From: an uncultured Prochlorococcus sp.
GTDB taxonomy: Bacteria > Cyanobacteriota > Cyanobacteriia > PCC-6307 > Cyanobiaceae
Length of the DNA stretch: 64,000 nucleotides
Assembly (NCBI GenBank): GCA_902572825.1
Contig: CACGHD010000001.1
Span: forward strand, 1-64,000
Reading direction: 5' to 3'
Part shown: in pieces, positions 9,373 through 17,531 of the stretch
How the letters are laid out: every line of letters begins with the position of its first letter
Numbering within the stretch: position 1 is the stretch's first letter
The notes under the pieces: model-generated
The model's database searches: none
What the model was told of the DNA's origin: nothing
What the model saw: only the letters and a program-made list of their open reading frames with translations
Translations under genes and position numbers: made by a program

Positions 9373-9948
9373 ATGAAAAATTTATTTTTAGCGAGTAAGA
9401 ATAAAGGTAAAATTGAAGAATATAAGAAATTGCTTGCTGGAGTTAATTGTAAATTGTTGCTCCAGCCAGAATCATTAGAAGTTGAAGAGGATGGACTGAC
9501 ATTTAGAGATAATGCAATTAAAAAAGCAAGTGAAGTTTCGAGAAAAACGAATAATTTTTCAATAGCAGATGATTCAGGAATTTGTATTGAAGCACTAGGT
9601 GGTAAGCCTGGTATTTACTCATCTAGATATGCAGAAAATGATCAGAAGAGAATTGAACGAGTTTTAAGAGAACTTGATGGAGTTCAAAATAGAAGTGCTT
9701 TCTTTATTGCCAATATTTGTGTTTGTTCCCCAAATGGTGAAGTGATTATTGAATCTGAGGCCAAATGTCATGGCAGTATTATCTTAAACCCCAGAGGAAA
9801 AAGTGGTTTTGGGTATGACCCAATTTTTGAGGAGAGTTCTACCAGATTAACTTTCGCAGAAATGAATAATGATATTAAAGACTCTTATAGTCATAGAGGT
9901 AAAGCATTAAAAAAAATTATTCCAGATTTAATTGAAATTTTTTCTTAA
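9373..9948 (+). CDS. rdgB: XTP/dITP pyrophosphatase (Ham1/RdgB family)
   Basis: This house-cleaning enzyme hydrolyses non-canonical purine triphosphates (XTP, dITP, ITP) to monophosphates and pyrophosphate, keeping deaminated bases out of DNA. I chose ATG 9373, two bases after the upstream stop, over an earlier in-frame GTG at 9334 that would run into the mutase gene. The result is 191 residues starting MKNLFLASKNKGKIEEY, the classic Ham1 opening with the SxNxxK signature. ADDSGICIEALGG, KSGFGYDPIF and SHRGKAL follow as the other family motifs. It converges on the carotenoid oxygenase gene with a 2-base gap. Confidence 0.93.
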   Translation: MKNLFLASKNKGKIEEYKKLLAGVNCKLLLQPESLEVEEDGLTFRDNAIKKASEVSRKTNNFSIADDSGICIEALGGKPGIYSSRYAENDQKRIERVLRELDGVQNRSAFFIANICVCSPNGEVIIESEAKCHGSIILNPRGKSGFGYDPIFEESSTRLTFAEMNNDIKDSYSHRGKALKKIIPDLIEIFS

Positions 9949-9950
9949 AT

Positions 9951-11436
9951 TCAATTAACCCAAGATCCATGAAGGCCATGAGGAATGGAAATTGGTAATT
10001 CATAAACAGCTAATTCTTTTAAGTCTTTTGCGTCTAATATCACTAAATCGCTTCCTCTTCTTTCTCCGTTCCATAGAAGTATAAATAAAAATCCCTCATC
10101 TTCTTTTGAAGAGTTTTCTGATGGAACCATAATTGGTTCACTAACAAATCCACTTGAACCTGCTGACCAAAAAATCTCTTCCTTAGAAGTTAAATTTATT
10201 TTTTTTATTGCTTGAAGTGGAGCGTTCCCCAGCTTTTGAGATGTGCTTGCCATCCAACTAAAAGTTGCTTTTAATCCTAAATTTTTAGGATTAACAACAG
10301 CAAATTCACAACATTGTTCACTGAAAGTTTCAAGTTCACAAGTTTTTGTCTTTAGATCGATAATTGATCTTTTCAGTTTTCCTTCTGGATATTTATTAAA
10401 GTCAATATCCCTAAAATTCTCGTCTGGACCAACTGATGGGAAATCATCATAAAAAATACTATCTAATACGATTTTGGAATCTTTTTCAAATGCGTTTACA
10501 TGATGAAAAACGAATCCTTCTGGCGCATCTATTGTCAAAGGAGGCTGTCCTCTAAATAATCCACTTTCCCTGGGTATGATAAAAAACTTTGCCTTTTTAT
10601 TTGGGTTTGACTTTAGACATTGTGCTGCTCCTCTTTGACCCATTACAAATGGAAGGGGATTGAAATCAATAGCATTCTGTAAAAATATTGCCCAATTAGT
10701 TGTAATTGCGAAATCATGAAGGAATGCAAAGCCATTAAAGGTATCTTTTCTGTCAAAAATGAGCTCTCCAGAATTTGTACCAGCATTATTAAATTCCATT
10801 AATCTAATGGTACTTTTTGGCCCGGTTTGTACGCCAAAAGTGACTAAAAGTTCTGAAGATGCATTTGAGTTTAGGTCTATTTTGGGATGAGCACTGAATG
10901 CTTCGTTAGGCTTGAGTACTCCTTTTAATGTTGTTAAACCAATAGTTTCAAGACTATCAGGATCCATTGCATGTGGACCTGCTGCTTCCCATAATGCGAG
11001 AATTTCATCTCCTAATTTAATGACATGCGTATTAGCGATATTCTTGAATTTTAGATCTAATGCATTATTTAAAATTCCTCCATTTTTTTGTGTTCCAAAA
11101 ACACCTCTATAAATAAATTTATCTATTTTTTCTTCTTCCAAATAGCCTTTAGTTTTAACAAATCTATTTGTTAATAATGGCTGACCATTTTCGAATTTTA
11201 TGGATGTTATCATCCCATCACCATCAAATGGATGATGAACCCATTGTCCACCTCTCTCTAATATGCCAGGTCCATTTCTTAATAATGTTCCATTTAAATT
11301 TTTAATGTTATTACCTTTGCTAATTTTTAGAGGCTCTTTAGTTAGCTCCTTTTCTACATTTTGATAAGCACTTGCCCAATCTTCTTTTTTAAAAATATTA
11401 AATTTATCAATTTTTTTTATCTTGTAAATTAGTCAC
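9951..11436 (-). CDS. Carotenoid cleavage dioxygenase, 5' end apparently frameshifted
   Basis: A carotenoid oxygenase (retinal pigment epithelium protein family). The four iron-binding histidines are seen in AHPKID, FLHDFAIT, VFHHVNAFE and GLHGSW, the last at the very C-terminus. From the first ATG (11213) only 420 residues are read, but the same frame is open upstream and encodes the conserved N-terminal blade (GTLLRNGPGILERGGQW, HHPFDGDGM) with no standard start codon. A GTG at 11436 opens the segment VTNLQDKK in the next frame and joins this frame if one base is removed from the 8-T run at 11411-11418. The repaired protein would be about 494 residues, the usual length. Confidence 0.88.
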
Positions 11437-11508
11437 AACAAAATAATCACTTTATCTATCTTCGCCAAAAATCAACTGAATTGTGGCTGATTCGAAAAAA
11501 TTCCTATT

Positions 11509-12114
11509 TTAATGTTTTTCTAACATTCCTTTACTGCTTGGGATTGAATCAGATCTTCTTGGATCTATCTCGGTAGCCATTCTCATTGCTCTTGAAAAAG
11601 CTTTAAAGCACGCCTCAACTATGTGATGTGAATTACTTCCTCGTATTTGATTAATATGCAGAGTAATACCGCTGTTATTTACAAAGGCAATAAAAAACTC
11701 TCTCACTAGTTCAGTATCATAACTTCCTATTCTAGGGGCTTTTAATTGAAGATCATAAGATAGATGCGGTCTACCAGAGCAGTCTAAAGTGACTTGAACT
11801 AATGCTTCATCTAATGGGGCAAAGAAATGTCCAAATCTGCTTATTCCTTTTCTTTCTCCCAAGGCTTTTGAAAATGCTTTGCCTAATGCGATTCCTACAT
11901 CTTCATTTGTATGATGATCATCAATATGGGTATCTCCAATTGCTTTTATTTTTAAATCGAACAAACCATGACTGGATATTTGATGAAGCATATGATCTAA
12001 GAATGGTATCCCGGTATCAATCTCAGAAATTCCATTGCCATCTAAGTTTATAAATACAGAAATATCTGTTTCATTCGTTTTTCTTTTTATTTCAGATTGC
12101 CTTAGAGATGACAT
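11509..12114 (-). CDS. hisB: Imidazoleglycerol-phosphate dehydratase
   Basis: HisB removes water from imidazole glycerol phosphate to give imidazole acetol phosphate, step six of histidine synthesis. The protein is 201 residues, the monofunctional form. The manganese-binding motifs are [13 protein letters not shown] near 38-50, [14 protein letters not shown] near 66-79 and [16 protein letters not shown] near 162-177. The start is ATG at 12114. It lies 20 bases downstream of fabI on the same strand, so both may share a transcript although the pathways differ. Confidence 0.95.
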   Translation of the reverse strand: MSSLRQSEIKRKTNETDISVFINLDGNGISEIDTGIPFLDHMLHQISSHGLFDLKIKAIGDTHIDDHHTNEDVGIALGKAFSKALGERKGISRFGHFFAPLDEALVQVTLDCSGRPHLSYDLQLKAPRIGSYDTELVREFFIAFVNNSGITLHINQIRGSNSHHIVEACFKAFSRAMRMATEIDPRRSDSIPSSKGMLEKH

Positions 12115-12134
12115 TTTTATGCAAAAAACTTAGT

Positions 12135-12917
12135 TTACATTCCATTAATGCAGTAACCCGCATCAACATAAATTGTTTGGCCTGAAATGCCGCTAGAGAG
12201 ATCACTTAATAAAAAAGCAGCTGTATTACCTACTTCTGTCTGAGTGACTGTTCTGCGTAAAGGAGCCTTTTCTTCAACATTGTGAATCATATCTAAAATG
12301 CCACCTATAGCAGAACTCGCAAGTGTTCTTATAGGCCCAGCACTTATTGCGTTAACTCTGACTTGTTTTTCGGGACCAAGTTCTGCAGAAAGATATCTTA
12401 CTGAAGCTTCTAAAGCTGCTTTAGCAACTCCCATCACGTTATAGTTAGGAATCGCCCTTTCTGAACCTAAATAAGTTAATGAGACAACGCCAGCACCATC
12501 ACTAAAAAGTGGTTTTGCGGCTTTACATAAAGGTGCTAACGAATACGCACTTATATTAAGAGCCCTATCAAAACCCTCTGAAGTGGTAGCACTATAATCT
12601 CCAATCAATTCATCGCGTCCTGCAAATGCTAGGCAGTGAACTAATCCGTCAATTTGTTCCCAATTGTCTTTTATATTTTTAAAGATTTCTTCAATTTGAG
12701 CTGGATTTTGAACATCAAGAGGCAAAAATAACGATGGGTTTAAAGGTTCAGTTAGTTCTCTAACTTTAGACTCGAATCTTCCCTTATCATCAGGCAAATA
12801 TGTGATTCCAAGTTCTGCGCCAGCTTTTGAAAGTTGTTGAGCGATACCCCATGCTATTGAACGATTGTTGGCAATTCCAGTAACAAGAATTTTTTTGCCA
12901 GTTAGATTTAGAAGCAT
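12135..12917 (-). CDS. fabI: Enoyl-[acyl-carrier-protein] reductase (NADH)
   Basis: FabI is a short-chain dehydrogenase that reduces the trans-2-enoyl-ACP bond, the last step of each cycle of type II fatty acid synthesis. The 260 residues show the FabI-type nucleotide site VTGIANNRSIAWGIA near 13-27. The catalytic pair has the FabI spacing in YNVMGVAK (Y-x6-K), and the earlier tyrosine of SLTYLGSERA is also there. RVNAISAGPIRT follows. The start is ATG. It lies upstream of hisB on the same strand and is divergent from the redoxin gene. Confidence 0.95.
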   Translation of the reverse strand: MLLNLTGKKILVTGIANNRSIAWGIAQQLSKAGAELGITYLPDDKGRFESKVRELTEPLNPSLFLPLDVQNPAQIEEIFKNIKDNWEQIDGLVHCLAFAGRDELIGDYSATTSEGFDRALNISAYSLAPLCKAAKPLFSDGAGVVSLTYLGSERAIPNYNVMGVAKAALEASVRYLSAELGPEKQVRVNAISAGPIRTLASSAIGGILDMIHNVEEKAPLRRTVTQTEVGNTAAFLLSDLSSGISGQTIYVDAGYCINGM

Positions 12918-13016
12918 TTTGTTTATTCTTTCTATTATTCTCCTATATAAAAGTACCTATCTTTACGGATTACTGCAAAATATACAATAATTTTCAAATA
13001 TCAAAGAATTTTTAAC

Positions 13017-13616
13017 TTGAACATGGTACGAACAAACTCTATGGTTTTGGAATTAGGTTTTCAATTACCGAATTTCGAAATGTTAAATGCTAATTCTTCA
13101 AAAAATGAATATTTTAATTTTCATAATTTAGATAATCGGCATTTACTTTTAATGTTTATTTGTGCCCATTGCCCATTTGTTAAATATATTGAAAATCAAA
13201 TTTTCACCTTAAGTAAAGAAATTGAAAATACAGTTCAAATAGTTGCAATTTCTAGTAATGATATCATCACTCATCCTTCAGATTCTCCTAAAAATTTGAG
13301 ATTACAAGCACAAACACAAGGATGGAGTTTTCCATATCTATATGATGAAAATCAAAATTTTGCTAAGAAATTAAAAGCGGCTTGCACCCCAGATTTTTAT
13401 CTTTTTTCAAATGAAGGAGATGGTAATTTTTTATTGTATTATCATGGCCAATTAGACGATAGTAGACCAGGTAATAATATCCCTCTATCTGGAAAAGATT
13501 TGCGCTCTGCAGTAAAAGATTTAAATCAAGATAATTCTTATCCTTCAAATCAGGTGCCTTCTTTAGGTTGCAATATAAAATGGACTCCTGGTAAAGAACC
13601 AAGTTGGTTTAAATGA
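13017..13616 (+). CDS. AhpC/TSA-redoxin family thioredoxin-like protein
   Basis: A thioredoxin-fold protein of 199 residues (or 197 if the in-frame ATG at 13023 is used instead of TTG 13017). The redox centre is CAHCPFVKY, a CxxC near residues 49-52 on the first helix. FGxLP-type N-terminal residues and a cis-proline ACTPDFYLF segment follow, then YHGQLDDSRPGNN near the C-terminus. This last block is typical of the cytosolic redoxin subfamily found next to peroxiredoxins. It probably reduces or oxidises protein thiols, but its partner is unknown. It has no signal peptide. A 13-base tandem duplication separates it from the next gene. Confidence 0.82.
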   Translation: MNMVRTNSMVLELGFQLPNFEMLNANSSKNEYFNFHNLDNRHLLLMFICAHCPFVKYIENQIFTLSKEIENTVQIVAISSNDIITHPSDSPKNLRLQAQTQGWSFPYLYDENQNFAKKLKAACTPDFYLFSNEGDGNFLLYYHGQLDDSRPGNNIPLSGKDLRSAVKDLNQDNSYPSNQVPSLGCNIKWTPGKEPSWFK

Positions 13617-13648
13617 ATTAAAAATTTTTTTTACCCATAGAAATATGG

Positions 13649-13674
13649 TTTAGGGTTAATATTTAGGGTTAATA
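13649..13674. repeat. 13-bp perfect tandem duplication
   Basis: The unit TTTAGGGTTAATA occurs twice back to back (13649-13661 and 13662-13674) in the short gap between the redoxin stop and the aminotransferase ATG at 13683. It lies where a promoter or ribosome-binding region for the aminotransferase would be. Confidence 0.85.
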
Positions 13675-13682
13675 TATTTATT

Positions 13683-14888
13683 ATGCAGATACCTCCATTT
13701 ACTTTAGATAGGCAGTTCCAAGAAATTGGCTCTGAAATTGAGAGTGAGGTTTCTAAAGTTTTAAAAGGGGGTCAGTATATTGGAGGACAAGAAATTGCCA
13801 AATTTGAGGAGAGTTTTTCAAATCTGATTGGAGTTGAAAATACTATTGGATGTAATAGTGGAACTGATGCTTTAGTATTAGCTTTGCGCGCATTAGATAT
13901 TGGTGTGGGTGATGAAGTTATTACCTCATCTTTTAGCTTTTTTGCAACTGCAGAGGCTATTAGTGCAGTTGGTGCTAATCCTGTTTTGGTAGATATAGAT
14001 CCAGAAACTTATCTCATTAATACTGAACTAATAGAACAAGAAATAAATTCTAATACCAAGGCAATTATGCCAGTTCATCTATTTGGTAATGCAGTGAATA
14101 TGAACTTAATAATATCTTTGGCCAAGAAATATGACTTAAAAGTAATCGAAGATTGTGCTCAGGCAACATGCACAATGTGGGAAACTTCCAAAGTTGGTAG
14201 TATCGGTGATATAGGATGTTTTAGCTTCTTCCCTACTAAAAATTTAGGAGCTGCTGGAGATGGTGGAGCAGTAACAACTTCAGATCAGAAGATTGCAAAA
14301 AAAATTAGAGAATTGGCTGTTCATGGCAGCCCAATAAGATATCATCATACCCAAATTGGATATAACAGCAGACTTGATACCATTCAGGCTGCCATATTAA
14401 ACATTAAAATTAAATATATTTCTAAGTGGATTAATAATCGCCAAAAAATTGCTAATAATTACCTTGATTTATTAGAAAAAAATCCATTTATTAGTTTTCC
14501 AAAAATTAGCTCTTATTCAATTTCCCATTCTTGGAATCAATTTGTAGTCAAATTAAGAAACGATAAATATTTTTTAAATGAAGATTTTTCAAATTTATTT
14601 GATACTGATTGCAAGAAATACTATTCCTTAAGGAATTTGGTAAAACAACAACTTTTTGAAAAAGGTATTAATTCAATTATTTATTATCCAATTCCAATAC
14701 ACGCACAAATAGCTTACAAAAATAAAAATTTTTCTAGAACAAAACTCATTAATACAGAGAGAATTTGTACAGAAGTTCTTAGTCTTCCAATGTTTCCTGA
14801 AATTTCTTATGAAGAGCAAGTTTACGTAGCAGAAAATTTAAATAAGGTTTTAAAGAATTGTATAGAGGAAATTCAAATTTCAGCATAA
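13683..14888 (+). CDS. DegT/DnrJ/EryC1-family PLP-dependent sugar aminotransferase
   Basis: The 401 residues fit the DegT/DnrJ/EryC1/StrS family, which transfers amino groups to keto-sugar nucleotides for surface polysaccharide or glycoconjugate synthesis. GCNSGTDALVLAL (57-69) forms the cofactor phosphate site, ED-CAQ near 156-160 contacts the pyridine ring, and FFPTKNLGAAGDGG carries the Schiff-base lysine at about 186. YNSRLDTIQAAIL follows, and the late IYYPIPIHAQ block completes the family signature. The substrate is unknown, and no other sugar-nucleotide genes lie beside it. Its end overlaps the convergent photolyase gene by 16 bases. Confidence 0.9.
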   Translation: MQIPPFTLDRQFQEIGSEIESEVSKVLKGGQYIGGQEIAKFEESFSNLIGVENTIGCNSGTDALVLALRALDIGVGDEVITSSFSFFATAEAISAVGANPVLVDIDPETYLINTELIEQEINSNTKAIMPVHLFGNAVNMNLIISLAKKYDLKVIEDCAQATCTMWETSKVGSIGDIGCFSFFPTKNLGAAGDGGAVTTSDQKIAKKIRELAVHGSPIRYHHTQIGYNSRLDTIQAAILNIKIKYISKWINNRQKIANNYLDLLEKNPFISFPKISSYSISHSWNQFVVKLRNDKYFLNEDFSNLFDTDCKKYYSLRNLVKQQLFEKGINSIIYYPIPIHAQIAYKNKNFSRTKLINTERICTEVLSLPMFPEISYEEQVYVAENLNKVLKNCIEEIQISA

Positions 14889-16309
14889 AGTGATTTAAAT
14901 AATCGCTGTTGAATGTTGTGCTTGACAATAGGGCTTGAATAATTATTTTTTTCTAAATTAGATATCTCCCCATTTAATAATTCTGAATTTGACACTTTAG
15001 ATAATTCAGGAATCCAATATTTTATATATTCGCAAATAGGATCAAATTTTTTTGCTTGGGTATATGGATTAAAAATTCTAAGAGGTTTTGGATCCATACC
15101 GCTACTAGCGCTCCATTGCCATCCCCCATTATTTGCAGCTAAGTCTCCATCAACCAAAGTCTCCATAAATTTTTTCTCGCCCATTTGCCAATTGCATATA
15201 AGATCTTTTACCAGAAATGAAGCTACTATCATCCTACATCTGTTATGCATCCAGCCTGTACTATTTAGTTGACGCATTGCAGCATCAACTATAGGTACTC
15301 CAGTCTCTCCGTGGCTCCAATGCTGAAACCATTCATTATTGTTTTGCCATGGAAAGTGATCCCATTTTTTTCTATATGGACCTTTCTCTAGCTCTGGGAA
15401 ATGGTATAAGCAATGTTGATAAAATTCACGCCAAACAAGTTCTTTTTGCCAAGTTTCAATTGATAGATAATTTCCTTGATTTGCAAAATCTGAATTTAGA
15501 TTTAATGTGGCGTTCCAAATTTTTCTGATGCTAATGGTGCCGAATCTGAGAGAGGCACTTAGAAAAGATGTCCCATTATGGGAAGGAAAATCTCGTGCGG
15601 AATTGTAAGAATATATTTTTTTTTCGTTAATGAAGTTTTCTAATAATGTTTCTGCAGCATTCTCTCCAGGTCTACATGGACAAATATTCGAACTAGGAAA
15701 TTTGATATTTTTGATAAATTTCTCCAGAACCGAATCAGATGAATTTATTGACTTATTTTCTTTTAGTTTATTATCTATATCTTTAAACTGGAAAACAACT
15801 TTATCTTGGTCATATGGACCTAATAAATTCATTTTCGATTTAAGGTTTTTATAAAAAGGCCCATAAACGGAATAAGGTTTATTATTTCCGGAAAATATTT
15901 TTAAAGGTTCTACTAATAAGTGATCCCAAGTTTCAATAACTTGAATATTTTGTTCTTCTAAATTTTTTTTTATTTTTAAATCGCGATTAATCTCATAAGG
16001 TTCAATTGATCTATTCCAAAAAACAAATTTAGCATCTATTTTATTTGCTAATTGAGGAATTATTAATACTGGATCTCCTTCTTCCATGATTAATCTACTA
16101 CCCATTTTTTTCCAATTATTTCCTAATTCTTGAAGCGAATTTCCTAGAAACCAAGCTCTTGAACTTGCATTGAAATCGTGTGGGTAATTTTTATCAAATA
16201 TGAAAGTTGAAGTAATAGCATTTGATAATGAAAATGCTTTGATTAAAGCTTGATTATCAAATATTCTTAGATCCTTTCTATGCCAAAAAAGTATTCTAGG
16301 TTGATTCAT
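14873..16309 (-). CDS. phr: Deoxyribodipyrimidine photolyase
   Basis: A class I cyclobutane-dimer photolyase/cryptochrome-fold flavoprotein of 478 residues that uses blue light to split pyrimidine dimers. The N-terminal antenna domain opens with FWHRKDLRIFDNQAL. The C-terminal FAD domain has WQKELVWREFYQH, the stretch MRQLNSTGWMHNRCRM, NGGWQWSASSG and DPKPLRIFNP, which are the usual FAD and DNA contacts. A DNA-repair photolyase fits a surface-dwelling phototroph, though a cryptochrome role cannot be excluded from sequence alone. Its ATG overlaps the stop of the Nudix gene by 4 bases (ATGA), so the two are translationally coupled. Confidence 0.93.
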   Translation of the reverse strand: MNQPRILFWHRKDLRIFDNQALIKAFSLSNAITSTFIFDKNYPHDFNASSRAWFLGNSLQELGNNWKKMGSRLIMEEGDPVLIIPQLANKIDAKFVFWNRSIEPYEINRDLKIKKNLEEQNIQVIETWDHLLVEPLKIFSGNNKPYSVYGPFYKNLKSKMNLLGPYDQDKVVFQFKDIDNKLKENKSINSSDSVLEKFIKNIKFPSSNICPCRPGENAAETLLENFINEKKIYSYNSARDFPSHNGTSFLSASLRFGTISIRKIWNATLNLNSDFANQGNYLSIETWQKELVWREFYQHCLYHFPELEKGPYRKKWDHFPWQNNNEWFQHWSHGETGVPIVDAAMRQLNSTGWMHNRCRMIVASFLVKDLICNWQMGEKKFMETLVDGDLAANNGGWQWSASSGMDPKPLRIFNPYTQAKKFDPICEYIKYWIPELSKVSNSELLNGEISNLEKNNYSSPIVKHNIQQRLFKSLYAEI

Positions 16310-16869
16310 AATTTATCTAAAAATTGTTTTGCTCTAAACCAAGCTGTCACAGTTTTTGCGTCAAGAATCTCATCCCCACTAGAAATAAGATTATCTAGTT
16401 CGTTTGGATCTAAAATTACTACTTCTATATCTTCATCTAAATCTCCTTTAACCTCGGAATTTAGTTTGCTCAAATCACGCGCTAAAAATAAATAAATTTC
16501 TTCATCTGCATAACCAGGAGCAGGGACAAGAGTTCCTAGTTCATCCCATTTGTTTGCACTAAATCCAGTTTCTTCTTGTATTTCTCTTTTAATTGAATTA
16601 ATAGGTGTTTCACCTATTTCTAATGTGCCTGCTGGAAATTCTAATAAATACCTTGAAACCGCAAATCTATATTGCCGAAGAATGATAACTTTATTGTCTT
16701 TTGTAATAGGTACAGCTAATGCTGCCCCAGGATGCTTAATGTATCCATATTCACCTTCATGTCCATTTGGAAGCTCAATTCTGTTTATTTCGAAACTAAA
16801 TTTTTTTGACTTTAACTCAGATATTTTTTCTTTAAAAATGGATCTTTTTAAAAAGTTTATGTTGCCCAT
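16306..16869 (-). CDS. Nudix hydrolase, ADP-ribose pyrophosphatase type
   Basis: The 187-residue protein carries a full Nudix box, G-x5-E-x7-REIQEETGF, at residues 81-103. It is preceded by VIILRQYRFAVSRYLLEFPAG, the arrangement typical of ADP-ribose pyrophosphatases (NudF-like). It probably hydrolyses ADP-ribose or a related nucleoside diphosphate sugar in the cytosol. Its ATG is at 16869. It is the first gene of a coupled pair, as its stop codon overlaps the photolyase start. It lies 47 bases downstream of folK on the same strand. Confidence 0.9.
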   Translation of the reverse strand: MGNINFLKRSIFKEKISELKSKKFSFEINRIELPNGHEGEYGYIKHPGAALAVPITKDNKVIILRQYRFAVSRYLLEFPAGTLEIGETPINSIKREIQEETGFSANKWDELGTLVPAPGYADEEIYLFLARDLSKLNSEVKGDLDEDIEVVILDPNELDNLISSGDEILDAKTVTAWFRAKQFLDKL

Positions 16870-16916
16870 GAATTTTAAATAAAAACAGCCTAACAGTTAT
16901 TTTTTGGTTTTGTAAA

Positions 16917-17495
16917 TCAATTAATAGACCATTTTGGGTCATCAAACTTTGTGATTTGTTGGCTTCTACTTAAGATTTCAGATAGTGGTGTAATAACGAA
17001 ATTCCGATTCATGAATCTAGGGTGAGGTAATGTTAATTCCTCGTCAACCGTATGAAAATCTTCCCACCAAAGAATATCTAAATCGAGACATCTTGATAGC
17101 CATTTCTTACCCTTTGGCGTCTCTTCTCGTCCGAAAAATCTCTCTAACTTTTTTAGCTCTTTTAAAAGTAATTTCGCGTTTTTATTTGATGGTTTAGGGA
17201 AAGAATTACTTTTTATAAGTAATAGAGTATTTAAATAATTTGGCTGCTCATTATCAACACCATGAGGTAATGTCTCATAAATTGAAGACCAAAAAAAGTT
17301 TGCATGAAATTTGTTTTTCTCTTCTTTTTTTTCGTTGGAACTATCTCCCCACTCATTTATTATTTCCTCTATTCTTGGTTTGCAAATTAGCAGTGACTCA
17401 AGAGGGCTTCCGAATTTACTATCAATATTTGCTCCGAGGGATATACATAGTCCATTTTTGATATTAAGATTTGATAATTCCACTACAAAAAACAA
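16917..17495 (-). CDS. folK: 2-amino-4-hydroxy-6-hydroxymethyldihydropteridine pyrophosphokinase
   Basis: FolK transfers pyrophosphate from ATP to 6-hydroxymethyl-dihydropterin in folate synthesis. CISLGANIDSKFG near residues 17-29 is the opening strand and turn, LLLKELKKLERFFGR is the central helix, and RCLDLDILWW carries the two Mg2+-binding aspartates. The family-typical HPR follows in LPHPRFMNRNFV. The frame allows TTG at 17495 (192 residues) or GTG at 17483 (188 residues); the latter leaves more room for a promoter between it and divergent chlD, whose start is only 36 bases away. Confidence 0.9.
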   Translation of the reverse strand: MFFVVELSNLNIKNGLCISLGANIDSKFGSPLESLLICKPRIEEIINEWGDSSNEKKEEKNKFHANFFWSSIYETLPHGVDNEQPNYLNTLLLIKSNSFPKPSNKNAKLLLKELKKLERFFGREETPKGKKWLSRCLDLDILWWEDFHTVDEELTLPHPRFMNRNFVITPLSEILSRSQQITKFDDPKWSIN

Positions 17496-17531
17496 AGTTA
17501 TTGGATAAATTCTATATCAGGCATTTTTAAA

